Positions 1 through 6,720 of a DNA stretch of 8,158 bases are shown here, piece by piece (the first letter of the stretch is position 1; the number at the start of each line of letters is the position of its first letter). The position numbers and the translations under genes are program-made. Under the pieces are notes generated by a model, which was not told the origin of the DNA, ran no database searches, and was given only the letters and a program-made list of their open reading frames with translations. Source of the stretch: Pseudomonadota bacterium (lineage in GTDB: Bacteria > Desulfobacterota > Desulfobacteria > Desulfobacterales > Desulfobacteraceae); NCBI GenBank assembly GCA_018816605.1, contig JAHIVS010000506.1, forward strand, positions 1-8,158, read 5' to 3'.

Positions 1-944
1 CCAAACAAGAGCCGCTTACGGCCGTGGACGATGTCAGCTTTGAAATCCATGAAGGGGAAACCCTGGCCATTGTCGGGGAAAGCGGGTCCGGAAAAAGCGT
101 GACCGCCCTTTCCATCATGGGACTGATCCCCCCAACCCAGGGCCGTATCACCCAGGGGTCTATTCTTTTCAAGGGAAAAGAGATGACCAAACTGAGCAAA
201 AAAGAGATGACCCGAATCCGGGGCAACCGGATTTCCATGATTTTTCAGGAGCCGATGACCTCCCTGAATCCGGTGCTAACAGCCGGATTCCAGCTATTGG
301 AGGTGATTTGCAAACACCGGAACATGGACAAGGGTCAGGCCCTTGAAGAGGCGGTTCACATGCTGTCTTTGGTGGGAATACCGGAGCCTGAGTCCCGGAT
401 GGACGCCTATCCCCACCAGATGTCCGGGGGCATGCGCCAGCGGATCATGATTGCCATGGCCCTGGCCTGCCACCCGGAAATCATGATCGCCGACGAGCCC
501 ACCACGGCCCTGGATGTCACGATTCAGGCCCAGATTCTCCACCTGATCAACCGGCTCAAGAAGGAAATCGGCATGTCGGTTCTTCTCATTACCCATGACC
601 TGGGCGTGGTGGCCCAGACCGCCCAGAGGGTTTTGGTCATGTATGCCGGAAAAATAGTCGAATCGGCATCCGTGTCCGAATTGTTCGCCCGTCCCGCCCA
701 TCCCTATACCATCGGCCTGTTTGACTCCCGCCCCAGGATCGGGGTCAGGACCCGGCGCCTGAACCCCATTCCCGGCATGGTGCCGGCCCTGGACAATCTG
801 CCCCCGGGCTGTGCCTTCCAGGACCGGTGCTCCCAGGTGAAATCCATCTGTAAGACCCATCCTCCCTGGAAAGATATCTCTTCGGGTCATTTTTCCAGGT
901 GCTGGCGCCATTCCGAAAACCCGCAACTTGGAACAAAAAAATGA
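1..944 (+). CDS. dppD: Peptide/nickel-type ABC transporter ATPase, DppD/OppD-like (5' truncated by window edge)
   Basis: This is the first ATPase of a dipeptide/oligopeptide (or nickel) importer; it hydrolyses ATP at the inner face of the cytoplasmic membrane with its partner encoded next. The frame is open to the left edge (first whole codon at nt 3), so the GTG at nt 24 is an internal valine, not the start; roughly 15-20 residues are probably missing. Counting from nt 3, the visible 313 residues show Walker A GESGSGKS (25-32), Q-loop Gln82, signature SGGMRQR (about 141-147), Walker B ending in Asp164-Glu165 (IADEP) and H-loop His198. The C-terminal oligopeptide-transporter extension carries Cys270, Cys276, Cys283 and Cys300, the spacing seen in family members that bind an iron-sulphur cluster. 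Its TGA overlaps the next ATG as ATGA. The family is clear; the substrate cannot be told from an ATPase. Confidence 0.93.
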   Translation, partial: KQEPLTAVDDVSFEIHEGETLAIVGESGSGKSVTALSIMGLIPPTQGRITQGSILFKGKEMTKLSKKEMTRIRGNRISMIFQEPMTSLNPVLTAGFQLLEVICKHRNMDKGQALEEAVHMLSLVGIPEPESRMDAYPHQMSGGMRQRIMIAMALACHPEIMIADEPTTALDVTIQAQILHLINRLKKEIGMSVLLITHDLGVVAQTAQRVLVMYAGKIVESASVSELFARPAHPYTIGLFDSRPRIGVRTRRLNPIPGMVPALDNLPPGCAFQDRCSQVKSICKTHPPWKDISSGHFSRCWRHSENPQLGTKK

Positions 945-1924
945 GTGAAAACATGACAACGCCCATCCTGTTATCTGCCCGGCAGGTGAAAAAATACTAT
1001 CCGGTGGTGTCCAGGGGGAAAAAAGCCCTTGTGAAAGCCGTGGACGACGTTTCCCTGGACATCTTCAGAGGCGAGACCTTCGGCGTGGTGGGGGAAAGCG
1101 GCTGCGGGAAATCCACCCTGGGAAAGGTGCTGCTCCGGCTGGAGGATCTGACAGCCGGAACCGTGTTCTATGCCGGACAAAACCTGATCGATCTGGACAA
1201 ACCCGGGCTGAAGGGATTCAGGAAAAAGGCCCAGATTATTTACCAGGACCCCTATTCCGCCTTGAATCCCAAAAAAAAGATCGGGTCTGCCATTGAAGAG
1301 CCCTTGATTATCCACAGGATGGGAACCCCGAAAGAGCGGAGACAAAAGGTTCTGGGACTGCTGGACAAGGTCGGGCTGCGGCCCGAGCATCTGGACCGGT
1401 ATCCCCATGAGTTTTCAGGGGGACAGCGCCAGCGGATCATAACCGCCCGGGCCCTGGCCCTGGATCCGGAGTTTATTCTGGCCGATGAGCCGGTCTCTGC
1501 CCTGGATGTCTCGATCCAGGCCCAGGTCATTAATTTGCTCATGGATTTAAAAAAGGAAGGAAATCTCACCTTTTTGTTCATCTCCCACGACCTAAGCGTG
1601 GTCGAGCATATCTGTGACCGCCTGGCCGTCATGTATCTGGGCCGCATCGTGGAAACCGGTCCCGTGGATGCGTTTTATGCCGCGCCCTTCCATCCCTATT
1701 CCCGGGCGCTCATCGCGGCAGTGCCGGTGGCAGACCCGTCCATAGGGCTGTATGATACCGTTCTGGAAGGGGATGTGCCAAGCCCCATTACCCCGCCGTC
1801 CGGATGCCACTTCCATCCCCGGTGTGTTTTTCGCCAGGACCGATGCCGGACAGAAGCGCCTGGCCTTCGGCAACTCTGCCCTGACCGCCAGGTGGCCTGC
1901 CATTTTCCACAGATTCCCGTATAG
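941..1924 (+). CDS. dppF: Peptide/nickel-type ABC transporter ATPase, DppF/OppF-like
   Basis: This is the second ATPase of the same importer, expected to form the nucleotide-binding heterodimer with the preceding DppD-like protein. The ATG at 941 is chosen because it overlaps the upstream stop as ATGA, typical of translational coupling; ATG 953 in the same frame is an alternative, and the reading frame open back to 899 is non-genic extension. The 327-residue protein matches the usual family length. It shows Walker A GESGCGKS (51-58), Q-loop Gln102 in IIYQDP, signature FSGGQRQR (158-165), Walker B ILADEP with Asp182-Glu183, and H-loop His216. The [11 protein letters not shown]-loop region and the HPYSRAL motif are hallmark OppF/DppF features. 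The C-terminal domain has Cys289, Cys295, Cys302 and Cys320, again a possible Fe-S ligand set. No strong Shine-Dalgarno is seen, in keeping with coupling. It appears to be the last gene of its operon. Confidence 0.94.
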   Translation: MSENMTTPILLSARQVKKYYPVVSRGKKALVKAVDDVSLDIFRGETFGVVGESGCGKSTLGKVLLRLEDLTAGTVFYAGQNLIDLDKPGLKGFRKKAQIIYQDPYSALNPKKKIGSAIEEPLIIHRMGTPKERRQKVLGLLDKVGLRPEHLDRYPHEFSGGQRQRIITARALALDPEFILADEPVSALDVSIQAQVINLLMDLKKEGNLTFLFISHDLSVVEHICDRLAVMYLGRIVETGPVDAFYAAPFHPYSRALIAAVPVADPSIGLYDTVLEGDVPSPITPPSGCHFHPRCVFRQDRCRTEAPGLRQLCPDRQVACHFPQIPV

Positions 1925-1992
1925 AACTGGTGTCAAATGCCTGGGATATGACATGGTTGAGCCCACAAGCTGCCTGGGTGGGGCGGCGGGTT

Positions 1993-2022
1993 AGCAGGCC
2001 TGAAGAAAGTGGGAGCAGGCCT
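1993..2022. repeat. Direct repeat AGCAGGCCT x2, 21-bp period
   Basis: AGCAGGCCT occurs at 1993-2001 and again at 2014-2022. The start-to-start distance of 21 bp is two helical turns, so both copies face the same side of DNA, as in tandem regulator sites. The core AGGCCT is itself a palindrome. Binding by a regulator is inference; chance recurrence of a 9-mer is possible. Confidence 0.4.
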
Positions 2023-2130
2023 ATCTTCGCCTGTTTTGAGCGCTGAAGCTTCTTTTTGGGGCTTTTGGATATCTCCACCCGTGATCCGCCTCAACCGGTC
2101 TCTTTTGTCTCTATCTCTCCATTTTAGCGC

Positions 2131-2159
2131 TTTACACGAACCGCAATTATTGCTACACA
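2131..2159 (+). promoter_or_regulatory. Possible sigma70-type promoter of the liv-type operon
   Basis: TTTACA at 2131-2136 (5/6 to the -35 consensus) is followed, after exactly 17 nt, by TACACA at 2154-2159 (a weak -10 match, 3/6). It lies about 106 nt upstream of the binding-protein start on the correct strand. An 11-bp palindrome, GCAAT-T-ATTGC (2143-2153), fills most of the spacer, a position where a repressor or a MerR-like regulator could act. The -10 is poor, so this is a candidate only. Confidence 0.35.
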
Positions 2160-2201
2160 ATTCACCAGCAAAAAAAGAGCCTTGGAAAAAGCCATGAAAA
2201 G

Positions 2202-2233
2202 GGAACAGACCCCCCCTTGAACCGGCCTGTTCC
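2202..2233 (+). other. Imperfect hairpin in the leader of the liv-type operon
   Basis: GGAACAGACC (2202-2211) can pair with GGCCTGTTCC (2224-2233): seven perfect outer pairs, one A-C mismatch, then two more G-C pairs, around a 12-nt loop that starts with a run of C. It lies 22 nt before the Shine-Dalgarno and has no U-run after it, so it is not a standard intrinsic terminator. It could be a leader RNA structure or a DNA-level operator. Confidence 0.55.
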
Positions 2234-2255
2234 AGAAGTAACCCTTTAACCGAAT

Positions 2256-2262
2256 GGAGGAG
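2256..2262 (+). promoter_or_regulatory. Ribosome binding site deciding the binding-protein start
   Basis: GGAGGAG lies so that GGAGG ends 5 nt before the ATG at 2266. It overlaps the alternative upstream ATG at 2254, which has no Shine-Dalgarno of its own. This fixes 2266 as the start, which also gives a clean signal peptide. Confidence 0.85.
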
Positions 2263-2265
2263 ACG

Positions 2266-3366
2266 ATGAAAAAATTTGTGTTGGGCAGTATTCTGTTTCT
2301 TTTTCTTACCAGCGGAGCTGTGGCAGGGGAGATCAAGGTGGGATCCGTGACACCGCTGACCGGAAAACTGGCGGTTTACGGTGAAGGATTCCAGCAGGCC
2401 ATGCTTGTGGCTGTGGAAGAGATCAACGCTGCCGGTGGCATCAAGGGTGACCCCCTGACAATCGTGTTCGAAGATAACAACTCCACATCCAAGGGATCTG
2501 TCTCGGCCATTCGGAAACTGATCACCATTGACAAGCTGCCCGTGATCTTCGGACCCGCGGCCAGCTCTAATTTCCTGGCGGTATGTCCCATTGCCCAAAA
2601 CAACAAAACCGTTCTCATCGGGGCGGAAAGCGCGGCCGAAGCCATCACAAAATGCGGGTCCCACGTGTTCAGGGTCTTTCCTTCCGATCTTCTCCAGGGC
2701 ATTGGCGTGGCCGAACTGACACATTCTTTGGGCTATACCGAGGTGGTTCTGACCTATGTGAACAATGACTGGGGTGTCGGGCTTGCCGAGGTGTTTAAGA
2801 CGGAGTTTCAAAAATCCGGCGGTAAAATCATAGAGGAGCTTCCCCATGGCGAGGGCAAGACCGATTACCGCAGCGAGATTTTCAGGATGAAGCGCCATAA
2901 CGCCAAAGCCATTGTCAACCTGACCTATATCAAAGAGGGGGCCACCATATTAAAGCAGGCCCACGAAGCCGGACTCAAGGTCCAGTGGCTTATGGGTTCT
3001 GCCTCCAAATCCCCCAAACTGGTCTCGCTGGCCGGGGCGGCCAGCGAGGGCATTATCGGCACCTATCCGACTTTTTCCCAGGAAACGGCACCCTACAAAG
3101 CCTTTAAGACATTATGGGAAAAAAAATATCCGGGAAAGAAGATCCCGGTATTCGGAGAGTATAACTATGACATGGTTAAGCTGACGGCACTGGCGTTGAA
3201 TGCATCAGCCTCCTTGGAGGCCGATGATATCCAACAGGCCCTGATCAAGGTGAGCCAGGGCTATATGGGCACCACCGGCGATAAATCCTTCGATGAAAAC
3301 GGGGATGTGGGCGCCTCCTACGGCCGCTGGACTGTCAAAGACGGGAAGATTACCGATTACAACTAG
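2266..3366 (+). CDS. livK: Periplasmic branched-chain-amino-acid-type substrate-binding protein (Peripla_BP_6)
   Basis: This is the soluble receptor of the HAAT-type importer; it would bind substrate in the periplasm and deliver it to LivHM. The ATG at 2266 follows a strong Shine-Dalgarno. Residues 1-20 form a signal peptide (Lys2-Lys3, hydrophobic core, cleavage after AVA20) with no lipobox cysteine. The mature protein begins IKVGSVTPLTG, the standard type I periplasmic-binding fold opening, followed by the N-terminal lobe with GPAASSNF (97-104), FRVFPSD (135-141), and a C-terminal GDKSFDENGDV motif (338-348). Cys107 and Cys130 could form a disulphide. Total length is 366 residues, normal for the family. 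The segment after beta-4 reads GAESAAEAI where leucine/valine binders usually have a Ser-Ala/Thr-rich loop, so the ligand may not be leucine, isoleucine or valine; other amino acids, amides, urea or aromatic acids are used by relatives. It is the first gene of a five-gene operon. Confidence 0.92.
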   Translation: MKKFVLGSILFLFLTSGAVAGEIKVGSVTPLTGKLAVYGEGFQQAMLVAVEEINAAGGIKGDPLTIVFEDNNSTSKGSVSAIRKLITIDKLPVIFGPAASSNFLAVCPIAQNNKTVLIGAESAAEAITKCGSHVFRVFPSDLLQGIGVAELTHSLGYTEVVLTYVNNDWGVGLAEVFKTEFQKSGGKIIEELPHGEGKTDYRSEIFRMKRHNAKAIVNLTYIKEGATILKQAHEAGLKVQWLMGSASKSPKLVSLAGAASEGIIGTYPTFSQETAPYKAFKTLWEKKYPGKKIPVFGEYNYDMVKLTALALNASASLEADDIQQALIKVSQGYMGTTGDKSFDENGDVGASYGRWTVKDGKITDYN

Positions 3367-3382
3367 GAACGTATAGGGTTCA

Positions 3383-4258
3383 ATGACAGCCTATTATGCA
3401 CAGCTTCTGGCCAACGGCATCTTTGCGGGATCGGTCTATGCCATGTTTGCCGTTGGCCTGGCCATGGTTTACGCCGTGTTCAAGTTCATCAATTTTTCCC
3501 ACGGGGAATTGATCACCTGGGGCGCTTACCTGGCCCTGATGTTCTGCTCCCCGCCTTTTTCCCTGCCCCTTTACCTGGCGGCAGTGCCTGCCCTGGCCAT
3601 TACCGTGGTTTTGGCCCTGGCCCAGGATTACCTGGTCTACCGGCCCCTGCGGCAGAGTAACCCCATTGCTATCCTCATCGCCTCCATCGGTCTTTCCTAC
3701 CTGATGCGGAACGCTGTCCGCCTTTTCTGGGGATCGGACCTTCGAACATATGAGCTGCCCCTTTCAGAAGGGCTGGTCATCATGGGGATATATATCACCA
3801 AAACCCAGATTCTGATCATGGCGGCAGCCCTGGTGTTTTTTGTCATTCTATACCTGCTTTTGACCCGCACCATGCTGGGCAAGTCCCTCAGGGCCGTGTC
3901 TGACAATATGGAACTGGCCGATATCATGGGGATCGACATGAAAAAGGTAACCATTACCATCTGGGTGCTGGCCGCGGTTTTTGCAGGCGCCGGCGGGATA
4001 CTGGTGGCCCTGGATACCAGCATGGAACCCATGTTGGGTATGAACAGCCTGATCAAGGCATTTGCCGCCGTACTCCTTGGCGGGGCCGGCAATATCTGGG
4101 GCGCGCTTTTGGGCGGGATGTTCATCGGCATCGCAGAAAATCTTGGCATGGCCTTTATTTCTCCGGATTACAAGGATTTCATCGCCTTTGCCGTGATTAT
4201 CATCCTTCTGCTCTTCAAGCCCAAGGGGATTTTTGGCATTGCAGGGGGGGTGCGCTGA
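3383..4258 (+). CDS. livH: Branched-chain amino acid ABC transporter permease LivH-like
   Basis: This is one of two membrane subunits forming the translocation channel of the importer. The 291-residue product is almost wholly hydrophobic, with segments near 10-35, 45-80, 95-110, 140-162, 190-212, 222-252 and 265-280. The opening GLAMVYAVFKFINFSHGE (25-42) is a LivH hallmark, as is the cytoplasmic coupling loop GKSLRAVSDNMELADIMGID (166-185) that contacts an ATPase, and the LLGGAGNIWGALLGG segment (231-245). It ends LFKPKGIFG, the usual LivH tail. The gene starts 16 nt after the binding-protein stop with only a modest AGGG (3375-3378) before the ATG. A run of seven G (4244-4250) lies just before the stop and may double as ribosome binding site for livM. 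Confidence 0.94.
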   Translation: MTAYYAQLLANGIFAGSVYAMFAVGLAMVYAVFKFINFSHGELITWGAYLALMFCSPPFSLPLYLAAVPALAITVVLALAQDYLVYRPLRQSNPIAILIASIGLSYLMRNAVRLFWGSDLRTYELPLSEGLVIMGIYITKTQILIMAAALVFFVILYLLLTRTMLGKSLRAVSDNMELADIMGIDMKKVTITIWVLAAVFAGAGGILVALDTSMEPMLGMNSLIKAFAAVLLGGAGNIWGALLGGMFIGIAENLGMAFISPDYKDFIAFAVIIILLLFKPKGIFGIAGGVR

Positions 4259-4260
4259 CC

Positions 4261-5145
4261 ATGGATTATCTCTACCACATCCTCATCGTCTGTCTGATTT
4301 ACGCGGTGTTTGCCCAGTCCCTGAACCTGGAATTGGGATATGCCGGCCTGTACAATTTTGGCCATATCGCCTTTTTCGGCATCGGTGCTTATACCTCTGC
4401 CCTGCTGAGCCTGTCAGGGGTTCCCGTGCTGCTGGCCATGGGCATCGGCGCCTGCCTGGCCGCCCTGGCAGGGGCGATATTCAGCCTGCCGGCCCTGCGG
4501 CTTTCAGGTGATTATTTCGGGGTGGCCACCTTTGTGTTCGCGGAAATGGCCCATCTGTTTTTCCTGAACCAGCGGGATCTGACAGGTGGGCCCATGGGCC
4601 TGCCCAATATCCCCAGACCCGGCTTTACCGGTTCCGGTGTGGAAAGCCTTCCCTATTTTTTGGCCTTTGTTCTTGGGGGGGCCCTGGTGACCTGGGCGGT
4701 GCTGCAAAGAATCACGGTTTCCCCCTTTGGCCGGGCCCTGAAAGTGATTCGGGAGGATGAATTCGTGGCCCAGGCCCTGGGCAAGCATACCTTTGGATTT
4801 AAAACCCAGGCCATTGTGGTGGGATCTTTTTTTGCCGGTAGTGCCGGTGCCCTGTGGGCCCACTACATTACCTATATCAGCCCTTCGGATTTCTCCCTCC
4901 AGGAGACCATCCTGGTTTTGCTCTGCGTGGTGCTGGGCGGCAAGGGCACCAATTGGGGGCCGGTACTCGGGGCCTTTGCCGTGGTGTTTTTTGGTGAATT
5001 CGTCCGGTTCATTCCCATCCCCCCGGAGTACACAAGGTTTGTGGCCCCGGCCCAGGGAATGGCCTACGGCCTGATTTTAATCCTGATGATGCTCAAGCGG
5101 CCCCAGGGGATTATCCCCGAAGGCAGGAGGAGTAGGAAATGCTGA
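4261..5145 (+). CDS. livM: Branched-chain amino acid ABC transporter permease LivM-like
   Basis: This is the second membrane subunit, expected to heterodimerise with LivH in the inner membrane. The 294-residue protein has LivM features: SLNLELGYAGLYNFGHIAFFGIGAY begins at residue 20 (Gly-Tyr-Ala-Gly and the Gly-Ala-Tyr motif are typical), LSGDYFGVATF (81-91), LTGGPMGLPNIPRP (107-120), and the cytoplasmic coupling loop GRALKVIREDEFVAQALG (157-174). LGGKGTNWGPVLGA (225-238) is the late conserved segment. It lacks the long N-terminal extension of enterobacterial LivM, as is common elsewhere. The ATG lies 2 nt after the livH stop, preceded by the G-rich run 4244-4250. Its last codons overlap livG by 7 nt, and the Arg/Lys-rich tail is encoded by the AGGAGG-containing sequence that serves livG. 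Confidence 0.94.
   Translation: MDYLYHILIVCLIYAVFAQSLNLELGYAGLYNFGHIAFFGIGAYTSALLSLSGVPVLLAMGIGACLAALAGAIFSLPALRLSGDYFGVATFVFAEMAHLFFLNQRDLTGGPMGLPNIPRPGFTGSGVESLPYFLAFVLGGALVTWAVLQRITVSPFGRALKVIREDEFVAQALGKHTFGFKTQAIVVGSFFAGSAGALWAHYITYISPSDFSLQETILVLLCVVLGGKGTNWGPVLGAFAVVFFGEFVRFIPIPPEYTRFVAPAQGMAYGLILILMMLKRPQGIIPEGRRSRKC
5125..5130 (+). promoter_or_regulatory. Ribosome binding site of livG inside livM
   Basis: A perfect AGGAGG lies 8 nt before the ATG at 5139, inside the end of livM. It supports the 7-nt overlapping start of livG and shows that livG has its own initiation site. Confidence 0.8.
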
Positions 5146-5900
5146 CACTGAATCAGGTATCAAAGGGATTTGGGGGGGTAAAGGCGGTGGAGGATGTCTC
5201 GTTCACCCTCCGTGAAACCGGAATCTCCGGCCTGATCGGCCCCAACGGCAGCGGCAAGACCACCTTGTTCCACCTGATCACCGGGTTTTACGTGCTGGAC
5301 CGGGGCACGGTTCATTTCCAAAATGGCCGGATCAGCGGGCTGCCACCCCATAAGATCAGTCAGAAGGGGATTGTGAGGACCTTTCAGCAAACCCGGGTTC
5401 TGCCCTTTTTATCAGTTCTGGACAACCTGGTGGCAGCGGTGCCAGGCCAGCTGGGCGAGCGCCTCTTTCCATTGTTTTTCAGGCCGGGCAAAGTGGCCCG
5501 TGAGGAAGCCCAAAACCGGGAAAAGGCGGTCTCGGTGCTCGAGACAATCAATCTTATCAAAATGAAGGATGCCCCGGCCGGGGATCTGAGCTATGGCCAG
5601 CAGAAGCTGCTGGAGATCGGACGGGTCCTCATGGCTGATCCCGAATTGATTATCCTGGACGAGCCCACTGCCGGCATTAATCCCAGCCTGATCCGTAACC
5701 TTGTGACCATCCTGAAAGATTTAAGGGACCGGTCCATCAAAATTTTTCTCATCGAGCACAATATGCCCCTGGTATCTGAACTCTGCGACGAGATTTTTGT
5801 CATGGACTCGGGACGTCTTATCTTTTCAGGCTCGCCCGGGGCTGTGCACAAGAACGAACAGGTGATTCAGGCCTATCTGGGCCGGGAAAGCGAGGCCTGA
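5139..5900 (+). CDS. livG: Branched-chain amino acid ABC transporter ATPase LivG-like
   Basis: This is one of the two ATPases powering the liv-type importer at the cytoplasmic face. The 253 residues match LivG length. Motifs: Walker A GPNGSGKT (34-41), Q-loop in RTFQQTR (Gln83 or Gln84), signature LSYGQQK (150-156, the LivG-type variant of LSGGQ), Walker B LIILDEP (170-176) and H-loop His207 in LIEHNM. The family-specific insert after the Q-loop (about 100-128, PGQLGERLFPLFF) and the C-terminal QVIQAYLG tail (241-248) identify LivG rather than LivF. It overlaps livM by 7 nt and is followed 2 nt later by livF. Confidence 0.95.
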   Translation: MLTLNQVSKGFGGVKAVEDVSFTLRETGISGLIGPNGSGKTTLFHLITGFYVLDRGTVHFQNGRISGLPPHKISQKGIVRTFQQTRVLPFLSVLDNLVAAVPGQLGERLFPLFFRPGKVAREEAQNREKAVSVLETINLIKMKDAPAGDLSYGQQKLLEIGRVLMADPELIILDEPTAGINPSLIRNLVTILKDLRDRSIKIFLIEHNMPLVSELCDEIFVMDSGRLIFSGSPGAVHKNEQVIQAYLGRESEA

Positions 5901-5902
5901 CT

Positions 5903-6610
5903 ATGCTGCTGTCAATTGAGAATATCACCTGTGGATACGGCCATGGCCCGGTGCTTCAGGATCTTAGCCTCGTTCTTGAAAAAGGGGAGCTGGTATGCAT
6001 CATCGGCCCCAATGGTGCAGGCAAGTCAACCGTTTTGAGGGCCCTGGCAGGCCAGCTCATTCCCTCAAAGGGGAAAATCTGGTTCAAGGGCCGTGATATC
6101 ACCGGAATGAGCATTGCCCGGCGGGGGCGGCAGGGACTTGTGTTTATCCCCCAGGGCCTGAATGTCTTTCCCAACCTCACCATTCTGGAAAATCTTGAAA
6201 TTTCAGGACTTCTGCTGGATGACCGCAAGGCCCTCAAAGCCGGAATAAAAAGGGTGCTTGGCCGGTTTCCCGTTCTTGAAAAGAAGAAAAATGCCTTTGC
6301 CCGGGAGCTTTCCGGCGGGGAAAGGCAGATGCTTGCCCTGAGCCGGTCCGTGATACTGGAGCCGGAACTGGTCCTTCTGGATGAGCCCTCCCTGGGCCTT
6401 GCCCCCATTGTGGTGGACCACATCTTTGATCAGATCCAGGAGATTGCCCAAAACGGATCATCCGTACTTCTGGTGGAGCAGAACGCCAGGAAAGGGCTGT
6501 CCGTGAGCCACAGGGGCTATGTGCTGGAGCTGGGGCAAAACCGCTTGACCGGCACGGGCCAGGAGCTGCTGAACAGTGAAGAGGTTAAAAAATTATACCT
6601 TGGGGGCTGA
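5903..6610 (+). CDS. livF: Branched-chain amino acid ABC transporter ATPase LivF-like
   Basis: This is the second ATPase of the importer and the last gene of the operon. The 235-residue protein has Walker A GPNGAGKS (35-42), Q-loop Gln84 in FIPQGLNVFPNLTILENL (81-98, a LivF hallmark), signature LSGGERQ (136-142) and Walker B LVLLDEP (156-162). The H-loop position holds Gln193 (LVEQNA) instead of histidine, as is normal for LivF, so a LivG-LivF heterodimer would have non-identical ATP sites. The C-terminal RGYVLELG and LYLGG ending are also typical. GAGG at 5892-5895 lies 7 nt before the ATG. The start is 2 nt after the livG stop. Confidence 0.95.
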   Translation: MLLSIENITCGYGHGPVLQDLSLVLEKGELVCIIGPNGAGKSTVLRALAGQLIPSKGKIWFKGRDITGMSIARRGRQGLVFIPQGLNVFPNLTILENLEISGLLLDDRKALKAGIKRVLGRFPVLEKKKNAFARELSGGERQMLALSRSVILEPELVLLDEPSLGLAPIVVDHIFDQIQEIAQNGSSVLLVEQNARKGLSVSHRGYVLELGQNRLTGTGQELLNSEEVKKLYLGG

Positions 6611-6631
6611 TTGCCAAGGGCGTTACCCATG

Positions 6632-6671
6632 ATGAGCCGCACAGGCTTGTGAATAAACAGGCATAATGTTT
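6632..6671. terminator. Weak hairpins between convergent genes, possible bidirectional terminator
   Basis: ATGAGCC (6632-6638) can pair with GGCTTGT (6644-6650), seven pairs of which two are G-U, with a 5-nt loop. AAACA (6655-6659) can then pair with TGTTT (6667-6671), with a short T run in both directions. They lie in the 110-nt gap where livF and the DUF2293 gene converge, where termination is expected. Neither is a textbook intrinsic terminator. Confidence 0.25.
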
Positions 6672-6720
6672 TCTATGGGAGATCAATGTGCTGATGAACA
6701 AAATAAGTTGAAATTTGCGT

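Larger units (their letters stand above)
1925..2265 (+). other. Non-coding region between the dpp-type and liv-type operons
   Basis: This 341-nt gap has no convincing gene. It contains a 9-bp direct repeat (1993-2022), a pyrimidine-rich stretch (about 2097-2120), a possible promoter (2131-2159) with a palindrome in its spacer, a strong imperfect hairpin (2202-2233) and a Shine-Dalgarno (2256-2262). No clean terminator for dppF is visible: GCCCAC at 1961-1966 could pair with the GTGGGGC around 1979 but no T-run follows. Short frames crossing it lack ribosome binding sites and family resemblance. Confidence 0.6.

Noticed and set aside
24..26. GTG at 24 as the start of the first ATPase
   Set aside because: The frame is open to nt 3 and the upstream residues (EPLTAV) continue the conserved family sequence before Walker A, so the real start is outside the window.
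294..959. 221-codon open frame on the minus strand
   Set aside because: It lies wholly antisense to the DppD-like gene, has no ribosome binding site or family resemblance, and is of a low-complexity Gly/His/Gln type typical of antisense shadows of GC-rich genes.
1929..1940. GG...GC pair resembling a sigma54 promoter after dppF
   Set aside because: Only 8 nt separate GG and GC; sigma54 promoters need 10, and flanking bases do not match.
1752..1994. 80-codon + strand frame over the end of dppF
   Set aside because: It mostly overlaps the conserved cysteine-bearing C-terminus of DppF in another frame and has no independent support.
2009..2197. 62-codon + strand frame in the dppF-liv gap
   Set aside because: It starts at a non-ATG codon without a good Shine-Dalgarno, overlaps the proposed promoter, and its product resembles nothing I recognise.
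1933..2898. 321-codon minus-strand frame crossing the dppF-liv gap
   Set aside because: Two thirds is antisense to the clear binding-protein gene, and the rest reads through the hairpin and promoter region. The composition (His, Gly, Gln rich) is that of a shadow frame.
6475..6487. LivF lacks the H-loop histidine (Gln193), suggesting a dead ATPase site
   Set aside because: The VEQN glutamine is normal for LivF proteins, so it is not a mutation specific to this gene.
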